A stretch of DNA of 58,338 bases from an uncultured Alphaproteobacteria bacterium (GCA_946480475.1 CAMLJM010000019.1:1-58338); one strand, 5' to 3'; counted from the first letter of the stretch, positions 35,635-44,370 are shown. Translations and numbers: made by a program. The notes: generated by a model not told the origin, from the letters alone.

Positions 35635-37221
35635 TTATGAGTTTGGTCTGGGTACGGGCACTGTTTTCGTCAGGCGTGGTTGATAAGACGGGTTGACCAT
35701 TTTTAATACCTGATCCCGGGCGCATGCCAGGAAGGGGTCTATATTGCCCTTGGAATTAAAGAGGGACTTATCTGTCTCGCCTTCCGTAAGCTTCATTTCG
35801 GCCCTGATCGGAGAGCACACCTGCTTGGTCACATTCTTCTGTGCTTCAGCACCGCGCGTATTCGGCAGTGAGTTGGGAAGCTTACGCTCTGTTATGGCTT
35901 TTTCGTGAACGTACTTCTCGTATTTGGCGTCCAGCGTATCAACAGCGATATCAGGTTTAACGCCGACCCATTGATTACTGTTGCCGGAAGGACGTCTGAA
36001 AATGGCAATTGTGGTTTTAATTGTGCCGCCTGCCATGGGGCGCACAACCTGCACGGTGCCTTTGCCAAAAGTGTCGTGTCCCATGATCACGGCACGTTTG
36101 TGGTCCTGAAGGGCGCCAGCAACAATTTCAGAGGCTGATGCCGATCCTTCGTTGACTAAAACAACCATCGGCAAGCCACGTGAAATATCGACGATATTAG
36201 ATGTGTGGCGCTCTGAATTATCTTCATTGCGACCTTGTTGCTCGACGACCAGGCCCTCTTTGTCCAGATAGTCATCAACTATATTATTTGAATCATCAAT
36301 TCGTCCGCCCGGGTTATATCTGAAGTCCAGGATAATGCCTTTCAGTCCTCCGCTAGCGACAACGGCAGGGTTAGTCATCGCTTCGGCTTTGGCAGCGGCC
36401 AGCTTGTGTTTCAGATCAAAATGCGCCCCACCTGTAAATGAACGAATGTGGAAATGGGCGACACCGCCTTCAAGCATGTTATAGGAGACGTTTTCCTGTC
36501 TAATCGGCTTACGAATTAGATCAAAGCTAAGGGTTTGATCGCCGCGCTGAACCTTAATATTGACCCTGCTGTCTGGCTCGCCACGCATCTTTTTGATGGA
36601 ATCTTCAACGCTCAGGCCTTTCAGGCTTTTACCATCCACTTCTAAAATAATGTCATCCGCCTTGATACCGGCTTTTTCTGAAGGTCCGCCAGGGATAGGG
36701 CGTCTGACTTTGATTTTGCTTTCGTCTCTCGTATCCAGTTCAACGCCAATACCAATAAATGAACCATCCATTTGTTGACGGAATTCCTTGCTTTCTTCCG
36801 CATCCATAAAACCATCATGGGGGGTAAGGCTGCTGGCCATCCCCTTCAGTGCAGCAACGACGAGTTGGCTGTCTGTAGCTTTCTTTTGTTTGGCAGGCAT
36901 TTCTTCTGTCACGTATTGCTCGATGCCCTTGCGTGCAGCAGCGCGGAGCTTTTCGCTTGTAAGGCCGGAAACAACTGATTGTTCCAGTAAAAACGCTTCT
37001 ACTTCTTTAAATTCTTTTGTTTTGTATATTGCGGCATAATCAATCGGATAAAGGGCGCGTTTTGGTTTGGCTGCATCCTGCTTCGCTTTTGCCGTGACTT
37101 TGGGTACATCTGGTAGCGGCTCTGTATCATTTGCAGCAGCATAAAAAGATGAAGATGCTGTAGCCATAGCCAAAGCTGTAGCCATGAGGAATCGTTTGGA
37201 AATCTTCAGTGAGAGAGACAT
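35635..37221 (-). CDS. ctpA: C-terminal processing peptidase (S41 family, CtpA)
   Basis: The 528-residue product is an exported PDZ-protease of the tail-specific S41 family. It has a signal peptide (FLMATALAMATASSSFYAAA), a PDZ region (about 155-240, FIGIGVELDTRDESKIKVRR to GIKADDIILEVDGKSLKGL), and the protease core with ILDFRYNPGG, the catalytic Ser in NEGSASASEIVAGALQ (near 360) and the Lys in GHDTFGKGTVQVV (near 385). It should act in the periplasm on C-termini of envelope or outer-membrane proteins. The start has good spacing on the minus strand and a terminator follows. Confidence 0.95.
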   Translation of the reverse strand: MSLSLKISKRFLMATALAMATASSSFYAAANDTEPLPDVPKVTAKAKQDAAKPKRALYPIDYAAIYKTKEFKEVEAFLLEQSVVSGLTSEKLRAAARKGIEQYVTEEMPAKQKKATDSQLVVAALKGMASSLTPHDGFMDAEESKEFRQQMDGSFIGIGVELDTRDESKIKVRRPIPGGPSEKAGIKADDIILEVDGKSLKGLSVEDSIKKMRGEPDSRVNIKVQRGDQTLSFDLIRKPIRQENVSYNMLEGGVAHFHIRSFTGGAHFDLKHKLAAAKAEAMTNPAVVASGGLKGIILDFRYNPGGRIDDSNNIVDDYLDKEGLVVEQQGRNEDNSERHTSNIVDISRGLPMVVLVNEGSASASEIVAGALQDHKRAVIMGHDTFGKGTVQVVRPMAGGTIKTTIAIFRRPSGNSNQWVGVKPDIAVDTLDAKYEKYVHEKAITERKLPNSLPNTRGAEAQKNVTKQVCSPIRAEMKLTEGETDKSLFNSKGNIDPFLACARDQVLKMVNPSYQPRLTKTVPVPRPNS

Positions 37222-37363
37222 TAGTTTTACTTCCCTGTTTATTTTTAATTCTAATTATTTAGGGTACCAGCAAACACCCGAGGCCTGTGCGATGTCAAGC
37301 ATACTGCGGGAAATCACAATATTGATGATTTTCATAATTACGAGAAACTTGGAAGGGGCACAC

Positions 37364-37437
37364 TGGAGGTACGAGCCGGAGTCGAACCGGCGTAGCGGGA
37401 TTTGCAATCCCGAGCCTAGCCACTCGGCCATCGCACC
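37364..37437 (-). tRNA. tRNA-Cys (GCA)
   Basis: A complete 74-nt cloverleaf on the minus strand starts GGTGCGATGGCCGAGTGG. The anticodon loop is TTGCAAA (anticodon GCA) in a GGGA/TCCC stem, the T arm is GCCGGTTCGACTCCGGC, and the acceptor GGTGCGA/TCGTACC (one G-T pair) is followed by TCCA. Confidence 0.97.
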
Positions 37438-37528
37438 ATACCCTGTGCCTTCTCGGAAGGACGATACGGATAACACCTTTTTTCAGCGAATTCCAGCCCT
37501 TTCAGTTAAAAGACTGGGAAATATGTAA

Positions 37529-37597
37529 TGTGGATAAGCTCTAGCCCGATTCGGGTGATTCTGTTATAAAATCAGGCAACTATTCTTCTTATCCACA
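37529..37597. promoter_or_regulatory. two inverted consensus DnaA boxes with two GANTC sites
   Basis: TGTGGATAA (37529-37537) and TTATCCACA (37589-37597) are both exact DnaA 9-mers in inverted orientation, 51 bases apart. Between them are two GATTC sites (37548-37552 and 37557-37561), recognised by CcrM-type methyltransferases. The pair lies just upstream of the PIMT gene (ATG 37618). It looks like cell-cycle-linked promoter control; no origin genes or AT-rich unwinding element accompany it. Confidence 0.6.
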
Positions 37598-37617
37598 CAT
37601 CCCCGGGGAACAAAAAA

Positions 37618-38283
37618 ATGCCTGCATCCGCTGCCGTAGCGCGCAAAAACATGGTTGATTGCCAGATTCAGACGAATGGCGTCGTCAGTGACGATATTCT
37701 TGCGGCGTTTAGCCGCATTCCCCGTGAGCAATTTCTCCCGCGTGATGTACAGACTTTTGCCTATAACGACGAAGATATCCTGCTGGGCAGCCAAGGTTAT
37801 GTTTTAAGCCCTATGACTCATGCGCGCCTGCTGCAGGTTCTCTCGCCACGCACCGAAGACGTTGTGTTGAATATTGGTGATTGCACGGGTTACGCCTCTG
37901 CCATTCTTTCTGGACTGGTCATGACGGTTGTGACACTGGAAGGAAAGATCAAAATACCGGAATCTTCCAGACATATTTGGGGCGAACTCGAATGTAATAA
38001 TATCGCTGTGATTGAGGGTGAGAATACGATGGGATGCCCGCAACATGCTCCCTATACAGCCATTATTCTGAATGGTGCAGTATCTGAAATCCCGGCGGCT
38101 CTGTTGTCGCAATTGGCGCCCGGTGGAAGACTGGTTTGCATTTTGCGGCGTCCTGATCAGCCAACGGGAACAATTACGATGATCGAATGTGATGAAAAAG
38201 GGTGCTATTCGCATAAATCGCAGTTTGATTCCGCAGCGCCTTGGGTAACAGGCTTTGCGCCGCGTAAAGAATTTCGTTTCTAG
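37618..38283 (+). CDS. protein-L-isoaspartate O-methyltransferase family protein
   Basis: The 221-residue product has the PIMT-family N-terminus (MVDCQIQTNGVVSDDILAAF then RIPREQFLP near 29-40) and a methyltransferase core in which the usual glycine-rich motif appears as VVLNIGDCTGYASAIL (near 82-97) instead of the common IGTGSGYQ form. It matches the alphaproteobacterial PIMT-like protein found upstream of tolC. Whether it still repairs isoaspartate is uncertain because of the altered motif I. The promoter region has two DnaA boxes and GANTC sites. tolC begins 30 bases after its stop. Confidence 0.88.
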   Translation: MPASAAVARKNMVDCQIQTNGVVSDDILAAFSRIPREQFLPRDVQTFAYNDEDILLGSQGYVLSPMTHARLLQVLSPRTEDVVLNIGDCTGYASAILSGLVMTVVTLEGKIKIPESSRHIWGELECNNIAVIEGENTMGCPQHAPYTAIILNGAVSEIPAALLSQLAPGGRLVCILRRPDQPTGTITMIECDEKGCYSHKSQFDSAAPWVTGFAPRKEFRF

Positions 38284-38313
38284 ATAAACACAGTAATTTG
38301 TAATGGTGAAAAA

Positions 38314-39894
38314 ATGACTTTTTCTGCTCATCTCAAGGCGTTTCTTTTTGTGTCTGCTGCGCTTTTACTAAGCGTGAATCCTGTACACGCCCAGAATGAG
38401 GATGTGCTTGATCCTTCAGAACCCTCCCATGTGTCCAAAGTGATTGAAGAGGGCAGTGGCGGTGAAACGCCAGAATCATCTGCCGTAGCAGCGCCACGCT
38501 CTCCAAAAGATGGTGCAAAACTTACAGGGCAACAAACATACCTACAGCCCGCAGGTAAAGATCAGACGCCCGTACAAGGTGGTGTCACTGGTGCGAAAAT
38601 ATCAAGCCAGCCACTTCTGGATGCCTTGCAAACAGCTTATTTAAGCAATCCGACATTGCGTGCGGCGCGTGCCGAAATGCGTGCGGCGGCAGAGGCTTTG
38701 CCACAGGCCCAATCCGGTTGGATGCCGCAATCTGAAATAACAGGGACCATGAGTGCGGCTGATGTTAATCCCGGCAGCGCAGGCGATGGTACGACATCGA
38801 CGGATATTGGTGTGTCAGTGACGCAACCGCTTTATCGCGGTGGCCGTACAGTGTCTGGTATTGATAGCGCAGAAAATCGTATCAAGGCGCAGGCTGCCAT
38901 TCTGAATGCTACGGAGCAGCAACTCCTTCTCAATGTGGCGACAGCATATATGAATGTTGTGCGGGACAAGGCGCTTCTGGATCTAAGCCAAAATAACGTT
39001 GAGGTCGTCAGCCGTCAGATGGATGCCTCACGTAACCGTTTTGAGGTTGGTGAAGTCACACGTACGGATGTCGCGCAATCTGAAGCGCGTTTGGCGCGCG
39101 CAGAGGCAAATCGCACGACAGCTATGGGTAATTTGAAAACCAGTCTTGCGGTTTACGAGCAATTGGTGGGCGCGCCTTCCGCTGATATGGCGCAGACCAG
39201 CATTACTTTTTCCTTCCCTCAAACGTTGGATGAAGCTGTAACGCTGGGTGAGAACAATAATCCCGTTGTCATTGCCAGCGGTTATTTGCATCAATCATCC
39301 GAAAAGGATATTGGGACTGTCTTTGGGGAGCTTCTGCCAGAGTTGGGGCTATCTGCCAGCGCCAATAAAGCATGGGACCCGCAACCGGGCCTTTTGCCTG
39401 ATACCACCACGAAATCACTCAGTCTGGTTGCTACAATTCCATTATATGAGGCCGGATACACAAGATCACGCGTGCGTCAGGCCAAGTATGCTGCTAATCA
39501 GCGCTATATAGAAATTATGGAAGCGCGTCGTGAAGCACGCCAGAATGTCGTGACAAGTTGGGAGGCCTGGAAAGCTTCTCAAGCAGAAATCGCCTCGCGT
39601 CGCGCTCAGGTTGACGCTAACCGCATCGCGCAGGAAGGGGTGCGTCAGGAAGCGGACCTGGGTACGCGCACCATTCTTGATGCTCTGGACGCCGATCAGG
39701 AGTATCTGGATGCACAGGTGGCGCTTGTTTCCTCGCAAAGGGATGAAACAGTAGCCTCATTTGCTCTGGCGCGCGCATTGGGTATTCTGACGCCCCGGAC
39801 TCTCGGTTTTCCGGAATTAGCCTATGATCCTGTGAAGGATCGTGATCGCGCTGACTGGAAAATGCTGGGAATGGATGTGGATAGAGTCGAGTAA
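38314..39894 (+). CDS. tolC: TolC-family outer membrane efflux protein
   Basis: The 526-residue product has a signal peptide (LFVSAALLLSVNPVHAQ), then an unusually long low-complexity insert (about 70 residues, Gly/Pro/Ser-rich) before the TolC domain. The domain shows the two-fold repeated long helices: SQPLLDALQTAYLSNPTLRA (near 92), QPLYRGGRTVSGIDSAENRI, RFEVGEVTRTDVAQSEARLA, and in the second half EADLGTRTILDALDADQEYL. TolC forms the trimeric outer-membrane exit duct for type I secretion and RND efflux. It sits between the PIMT-like gene and popZ, as in many alphaproteobacteria. Confidence 0.93.
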   Translation: MTFSAHLKAFLFVSAALLLSVNPVHAQNEDVLDPSEPSHVSKVIEEGSGGETPESSAVAAPRSPKDGAKLTGQQTYLQPAGKDQTPVQGGVTGAKISSQPLLDALQTAYLSNPTLRAARAEMRAAAEALPQAQSGWMPQSEITGTMSAADVNPGSAGDGTTSTDIGVSVTQPLYRGGRTVSGIDSAENRIKAQAAILNATEQQLLLNVATAYMNVVRDKALLDLSQNNVEVVSRQMDASRNRFEVGEVTRTDVAQSEARLARAEANRTTAMGNLKTSLAVYEQLVGAPSADMAQTSITFSFPQTLDEAVTLGENNNPVVIASGYLHQSSEKDIGTVFGELLPELGLSASANKAWDPQPGLLPDTTTKSLSLVATIPLYEAGYTRSRVRQAKYAANQRYIEIMEARREARQNVVTSWEAWKASQAEIASRRAQVDANRIAQEGVRQEADLGTRTILDALDADQEYLDAQVALVSSQRDETVASFALARALGILTPRTLGFPELAYDPVKDRDRADWKMLGMDVDRVE

Positions 39895-39910
39895 GGGCAA
39901 AAATGTGGCT

Positions 39911-39961
39911 TTGACAAGTGCTTAGCAATAGTGGAAACTGATTCCGTTAATGCGTTGATTC
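39911..39961 (+). promoter_or_regulatory. putative popZ promoter with two GANTC sites
   Basis: TTGACA (39911-39916) is followed after 17 bases by a weak -10-like hexamer at 39934. GATTC occurs at 39940-39944 and again at 39957-39961, close to the expected transcription start. GANTC sites next to promoters are the mark of CcrM/GcrA control in alphaproteobacteria, so popZ could be cell-cycle regulated. Confidence 0.45.
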
Positions 39962-39979
39962 AACACAGCTTAGTAATTT

Positions 39980-40501
39980 ATGCCCGATAAGCCTTCAGAT
40001 CAGGAACCATCCATCGAGGAAATTCTCGCGTCTATCCGCCAGATTATTGCGGATGACGATGAGGAGCCTGCGAAAGCGGCTGCTCCGGAACCTGCTCCGG
40101 CGCCCAAGCCTGCGCCAGCACCGAAGCCTGATATTATTGAGCTGACTGAAGTTATTCGCGATGAACCTGAAGAAGAAATCGTGGTCGATCTTCAGGAACA
40201 TGAAGAAGAAGAACTTCCGCCGCCACCTCCGCCAAAAAGACCTGCGCCAGAGCCAGACGAGTCGTCGATTCTGACGGATCATGCTGCCCATGCCGCCCTT
40301 CAGGGTTTTTCAAGACTGGCGGCCCGTACACCTGTAGAACGCCAATCTCATCTGGCGGGTATTACGCTGGAAGATATTGTGCGCGACCTGATGCGCCCGA
40401 TGCTGCGTGACTGGCTTGACCAGAACCTGCCGCCGCTGATCGAGAAACTGGTTGCCAAAGAACTCCAGCGTCTGGCGCGCAAAGCAGAGCTGGAAGATTA
40501 G
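39980..40501 (+). CDS. popZ: polar organizing protein PopZ (DUF2497)
   Basis: The 173-residue product has the PopZ layout: a short N-terminal helix (EPSIEEILASIRQIIADDDE, residues 7-26), an acidic Pro-rich linker (EPAPAPKPAPAPKPD, then EEELPPPPPPKRPAPEP, about 30-95), and the C-terminal self-assembly helices (TLEDIVRDLMRPMLRDWLDQ, NLPPLIEKLVAKELQRLARK). PopZ forms a cytoplasmic polar scaffold that captures chromosome centromeres and signalling proteins. Context upstream of valS matches other alphaproteobacteria. No strong Shine-Dalgarno precedes the ATG. It is shorter than some homologues but complete. Confidence 0.94.
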   Translation: MPDKPSDQEPSIEEILASIRQIIADDDEEPAKAAAPEPAPAPKPAPAPKPDIIELTEVIRDEPEEEIVVDLQEHEEEELPPPPPPKRPAPEPDESSILTDHAAHAALQGFSRLAARTPVERQSHLAGITLEDIVRDLMRPMLRDWLDQNLPPLIEKLVAKELQRLARKAELED

Positions 40502-40504
40502 ATA

Positions 40505-40597
40505 GTTGGATGATTAGATGATTGGAAATGCAAGGATTTCTTGCATTTTTAACCTCTTGCTGCTTTATTCCAATCATCAATAACCAATCATCCAAAC
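40505..40597. repeat. nested inverted repeat around a terminator hairpin
   Basis: After the popZ stop, GTTGGATGATT and GATGATTGGAA (40505-40527) are matched in inverted orientation by TTCCAATCATC (40568-40578) and AATCATCCAA (40586-40595). They enclose an inner terminator, AAATGCAAG/CTTGCATTT with GATTT loop and a T run (40526-40550). The GATGATTGG word also repeats directly on each side. The structure is about 93 bases long and ends eight bases before the valS ATG. It may be a complex terminator or a small mobile-repeat remnant. Confidence 0.7.
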
Positions 40598-40604
40598 ACC
40601 CGCT

Positions 40605-43262
40605 ATGCTCGACAAAACTTTTGATCCTCAGGCCGTTGAACAATCCCTCTACAAAGAATGGGAGGCCTCTGGCGTATTTGCCTGCAACGTGACGCGCAAT
40701 ACAACACCCTTTACGGTCATGATGCCGCCGCCGAACGTAACGGGCAGCCTGCATATGGGGCATGCGCTGAACAATACCATCCATGACATTCTGGTGCGCT
40801 ATAACCGTATGAACGGCAAAGACACGCTGTGGCAACCGGGCACGGACCATGCGGGTATCGCCACACAGATGGTGGTCGAGCGCCAACTGGCGGCGCAAGG
40901 CATTAACCGCCGTGACCTGGGCCGTGACAAATTCCTTGAGAAGGTCTGGGAATGGAAAGAGCAATCTGGCGGCACTATCGTCAATCAATTGCGCCGTCTG
41001 GGCACAACACCTGATTGGTCGCGCGAGCGCTTCACCATGGACGAGGGTTTGAACAAAGCCGTTCGCAAAGCCTTCGTGCAACTGCACAAGGAAGGCTTGA
41101 TTTACCGCGACAAGCGCTTGGTGAACTGGGACCCGAAATTCCACACCGCGATTTCCGATCTGGAAGTAATCCAGAAAGAGATCAAGGGCAACATGTACTA
41201 CATCAAGTACCCGATCGAAGGCTCAACTGAACGCTTCATCACGATTGCAACAACACGCCCGGAAACCATGCTGGGCGATACGGCGATCATCGTGAACCCG
41301 GAAGACGAACGTTATGCAGATGTAATCGGTAAATTTGCCGTGCTGCCGATTGTGGGCCGTTTGATCCCGATTATTGCCGATGCTTACGTTGATAAGGAAT
41401 TCGGCACGGGCGCGATGAAGGTTACACCGGCGCACGACTTCAACGATTTCGAAGTCGGCAAGCGTCACAAACTGGAACAGATCAATATTTTCGATGATAA
41501 CGCGCATATTAATGGCAACGCGCCGGAAGAGTATGTTGGCCTTGAGCGTTTTGAAGCGCGTAAGAAAATCCTTGCTGAACTCGAAGCGCAGGAGCTGCTG
41601 GAAAAAGTTGATCCGCATACGCATACCGTGCCGCACGGCGACCGTTCGGATGTCGTGATCGAACCATACCTGACCGATCAATGGTATTGCGATGCCAAGA
41701 CACTGGCGGCACCGACCATTGAAGCTGTGAAAACAGGTAAAACAGAATTTGTGCCCAAGCAGTGGGAAAATACATATTTCCACTGGATGGAAAATATTCA
41801 GCCCTGGTGTATTTCACGCCAGCTGTGGTGGGGACACCAGATCCCGGCCTGGTACGGGCCGGAAGGCTCTATCTTCGTTGAGGAAACCGAAGAGGAGGCT
41901 TACGCCGCCGCACGCAAGCAATTTGGAAATGATGTTGAACTGAAGCGGGATGAAGATGTTCTCGATACATGGTTCTCGTCCGCATTGTGGCCGTTCTCGA
42001 CGCTGGGCTGGCCGGACAAAACGCCGGAACTGCAGAAATACTATCCCGGTGACGTGCTGATTACAGGCTTCGATATCATCTTCTTCTGGGTTGCCCGTAT
42101 GATGATGATGGGCATGCACTTCATGGGCGATGTGCCGTTCCGCAAAGTATATATCCATGCGCTGGTGCGTGACGCCAAGGGGCAGAAAATGTCCAAGTCC
42201 AAGGGCAATGTCATGGACCCGCTCGACATCATCAACGAATATGGCGCTGACGCGTTGCGCTTTACACTGACCGCTATGGCGGCGCAGGGCCGTGATGTGA
42301 AGCTATCGGAAGACCGCGTTGAAGGCTACCGCAACTTCGGCACCAAACTCTGGAATGCGGCACGCTTCTGCGAAATGAATGGCTGTAAGCTGGATCCTGC
42401 TTTCGATCCAGCGAAAGTAAACGGCCTGCTCAACCGCTGGATTATCGGTGAAATCGCCAGGCTGGCCTCTGACATCAACAAATCCATGGACGAATACAAG
42501 TTCAACGAAGGGGCGGGGGCTGTTTATCAGTTTATCTGGGGCACCTTCTGCGACTGGTACCTGGAATTTACCAAGCCGATCCTGCAGGGTGGCGACGATG
42601 CCGCGTTGGCCGATGAAACACGGAAGACAACGGCATGGGTACTCGACCAATTGCTGATCCTGCTGAACCCGTACATGCCGTATATCACCGAGACACTTTA
42701 TCGCCAGACGGCGGAACGCGCACCGGGTTCTATGCTGCTGAAAACGGAGTGGCCGAAATACCCGGCAAGCTTCCAGAGTGCGGAGGCATCAGATGAAATC
42801 GGCTGGCTGTGCAAACTGATCACCGATATCCGCAGTGTGCGTGCTGACATGAATGTGCCGGCAGCGGCCAAAATCCGCCTGCTGGTGAAGGATGCGTCAG
42901 CCGCTACACAAGCGCGCCTGAAAACGTACGATGACCTTATCAAGCGTCTGGCACGTTTGGAAACGATTGAACTGACCACGAGCGCTCTGCCTAAGGGGTC
43001 TGTCCAGACCATTCTGGGCGAAGCCACATTGGCGCTGCCAATTGCCGATATTATCGATCTGGACAAGGAGCGGGCGCGCCTGAAGAAGGAAATCGATAAG
43101 CTGACATCTGATATCGGGAAGGTTGACCAGAAACTGGCCGATCAGAAGTTCGTTGCCAATGCGCCGGAGGAAATCATAGAGGAAAATAAGGCCCGCAAAG
43201 CTGAATGGACCACGACCTTGCTAAAACTGTCGCAGGCCCTGAAGCAACTCGAAGCGGCTTAA
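40605..43262 (+). CDS. valS: valyl-tRNA synthetase
   Basis: The 885-residue product has the class I signature HMGH at residues 50-53 (in PPNVTGSLHMGHALNNT), the editing (CP1) domain with TTRPETMLGDTAI, the KMSKS loop near residue 528 (GQKMSKSKGNVMDPLDII), the anticodon-binding domain and a C-terminal coiled coil (RARLKKEIDKLTSDIGK). It charges tRNA-Val. The start MLDKTFDPQAVE is family-like but has no clear Shine-Dalgarno, lying just after the inverted repeat downstream of popZ. The gene is followed by a promoter for the small gene at 43374. Confidence 0.98.
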   Translation: MLDKTFDPQAVEQSLYKEWEASGVFACNVTRNTTPFTVMMPPPNVTGSLHMGHALNNTIHDILVRYNRMNGKDTLWQPGTDHAGIATQMVVERQLAAQGINRRDLGRDKFLEKVWEWKEQSGGTIVNQLRRLGTTPDWSRERFTMDEGLNKAVRKAFVQLHKEGLIYRDKRLVNWDPKFHTAISDLEVIQKEIKGNMYYIKYPIEGSTERFITIATTRPETMLGDTAIIVNPEDERYADVIGKFAVLPIVGRLIPIIADAYVDKEFGTGAMKVTPAHDFNDFEVGKRHKLEQINIFDDNAHINGNAPEEYVGLERFEARKKILAELEAQELLEKVDPHTHTVPHGDRSDVVIEPYLTDQWYCDAKTLAAPTIEAVKTGKTEFVPKQWENTYFHWMENIQPWCISRQLWWGHQIPAWYGPEGSIFVEETEEEAYAAARKQFGNDVELKRDEDVLDTWFSSALWPFSTLGWPDKTPELQKYYPGDVLITGFDIIFFWVARMMMMGMHFMGDVPFRKVYIHALVRDAKGQKMSKSKGNVMDPLDIINEYGADALRFTLTAMAAQGRDVKLSEDRVEGYRNFGTKLWNAARFCEMNGCKLDPAFDPAKVNGLLNRWIIGEIARLASDINKSMDEYKFNEGAGAVYQFIWGTFCDWYLEFTKPILQGGDDAALADETRKTTAWVLDQLLILLNPYMPYITETLYRQTAERAPGSMLLKTEWPKYPASFQSAEASDEIGWLCKLITDIRSVRADMNVPAAAKIRLLVKDASAATQARLKTYDDLIKRLARLETIELTTSALPKGSVQTILGEATLALPIADIIDLDKERARLKKEIDKLTSDIGKVDQKLADQKFVANAPEEIIEENKARKAEWTTTLLKLSQALKQLEAA

Positions 43263-43373
43263 TTTTCATAAACTTAAGAAAATCGCAATTGCTGCATATG
43301 CGAAACTAAAGTTTGACATCCTCTTCTATATGGGAGTACAAGGTTGCAGTTTTTGCAATAGAGGGAATTAAAA

Positions 43374-43667
43374 ATGGATGATCCAATTAGAACTGTTTCT
43401 GCCAATACTGAAGGAACAAGAAGCCTCGTAGAGTCCTTTGTGCCTAAAACCAGAGCTGAACTGCTTCTTGGTGATAGACAGCCCGAAGATCTGTTGTCAG
43501 GCGGTCTCAGAGCAAAACGCGTTACACCGGCAGCTGATGGTGACAAAGGCGATTGCTTTGACTCACGTGCTATAGGATATGCTGGCGATGTAGATGGTCC
43601 CCGTGATGAGGATCAGGCGCCTGCGGCGGAAACAACAGGAAGCCGTCTTTTCGGCCCACGTCCGTAA
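43374..43667 (+). CDS. small polar protein, unknown function
   Basis: The 97-residue product (DDPIRTVSANTEGTRSLVES...) is polar, acidic and Gly/Asp-rich, with no signal peptide, transmembrane segment or Cys pair, and looks partly disordered, ending SRLFGPRP. I do not recognise a family. It is likely real: GAGGGA precedes the ATG at 43374, a TTGACA (43313) about 18 bases before a TACAAG-like -10 sits upstream, and a terminator follows 16 bases after the stop. Confidence 0.65.
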   Translation: MDDPIRTVSANTEGTRSLVESFVPKTRAELLLGDRQPEDLLSGGLRAKRVTPAADGDKGDCFDSRAIGYAGDVDGPRDEDQAPAAETTGSRLFGPRP

Positions 43668-43683
43668 TCAATAAAAGCTTATA

Positions 43684-43711
43684 AAAACGCCTCATTACGG
43701 GGCGTTTTTTT
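43684..43711 (+). terminator. intrinsic terminator after the 97-residue gene
   Basis: AAAACGCCTC pairs with GGGGCGTTTT around the loop ATTAC, followed by more T. The T run reaches the stop codon of the convergent methyltransferase gene, so it may serve both. The same loop recurs at 44371-44395. Confidence 0.9.
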
Positions 43712-44312
43712 ATAGGCGTAAGCTAAGGTGGTCCCAATAAACCCCGGGACGTTTGAGCGGGTCTGGTTTCTGGCCGTGGTAAAACGATTTTCCACCAAAC
43801 TCCTGTGCCAGATCTTCTAGCTCCTGCAAGGGTACAGGATGCATAACGCGTCCAGCAGGCACAGGTCCGTGACGCAATGTTAGAAAAATAAAACTATCCT
43901 TCCGGAGCAAATGTTGCAGGTTGTTATAAATCTCTTGCCGTTCTGCGGCATCAAAATGAAACAGGAAGGCATTCATCAGGACAATATCGAATTTCAGGTT
44001 CAGATTTCTGGTGTTCAGTAAACCTGGCGCTTCATCATAGATATAATTGATAAGATGATGGCTATGCGTCGTACGTGCTTCTGTCAGCATAGCTTGCGAG
44101 CCATCAACAGCAACAACGCCTACACCTTGTCCTGCCGTCCAGTAAGCATCACGACCCGAACCGCAGCCTAGATCCAAAACACGCACAGCGGCTTTGTCGG
44201 GTAATGATAGAATGTGTTCTGAAAAATCAGGAAGCAGGTCGATCGTTGCAACTGAATTATAGGATGCTGAAAGAGCCGAGGCCTGTTCATCGTAAATTTT
44301 TAGGTTCTGCAT
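43710..44312 (-). CDS. class I SAM-dependent methyltransferase
   Basis: The product has about 200 residues with a Rossmann core: VRVLDLGCGSGRDAYWTAGQ (motif I), GVVAVDGSQAMLTEA, a loop with FDIVLMNAFLFHF, and a C-terminal HGPVPAGRVMHPVP region. The substrate cannot be identified. The start is the ATG at 44312, with AGGGAA upstream; an adjacent GTG at 44315 is possible. It reads towards the 97-residue gene and shares its terminator. Confidence 0.9.
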   Translation of the reverse strand: MQNLKIYDEQASALSASYNSVATIDLLPDFSEHILSLPDKAAVRVLDLGCGSGRDAYWTAGQGVGVVAVDGSQAMLTEARTTHSHHLINYIYDEAPGLLNTRNLNLKFDIVLMNAFLFHFDAAERQEIYNNLQHLLRKDSFIFLTLRHGPVPAGRVMHPVPLQELEDLAQEFGGKSFYHGQKPDPLKRPGVYWDHLSLRL

Positions 44313-44370
44313 CACTTTTTAATTCCCTGTTTCATTATTTGTAATAAGGAAGGCGCGTTAATGCCAAATA

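Noticed and set aside
37184..37528. 114-codon plus-strand ORF through tRNA-Cys
   Set aside because: It overlaps a complete tRNA on the other strand and a DnaA box; its sequence has no domain.
37529..37597. Replication origin at the inverted DnaA boxes
   Set aside because: Only two boxes, no AT-rich unwinding element, and no origin-linked genes such as hemE, gidA or parAB nearby. A regulatory role is more likely.
40362..41144. 260-codon minus-strand ORF across popZ and valS
   Set aside because: Both genes beneath it are certain; the ORF has no family resemblance and would span a terminator.
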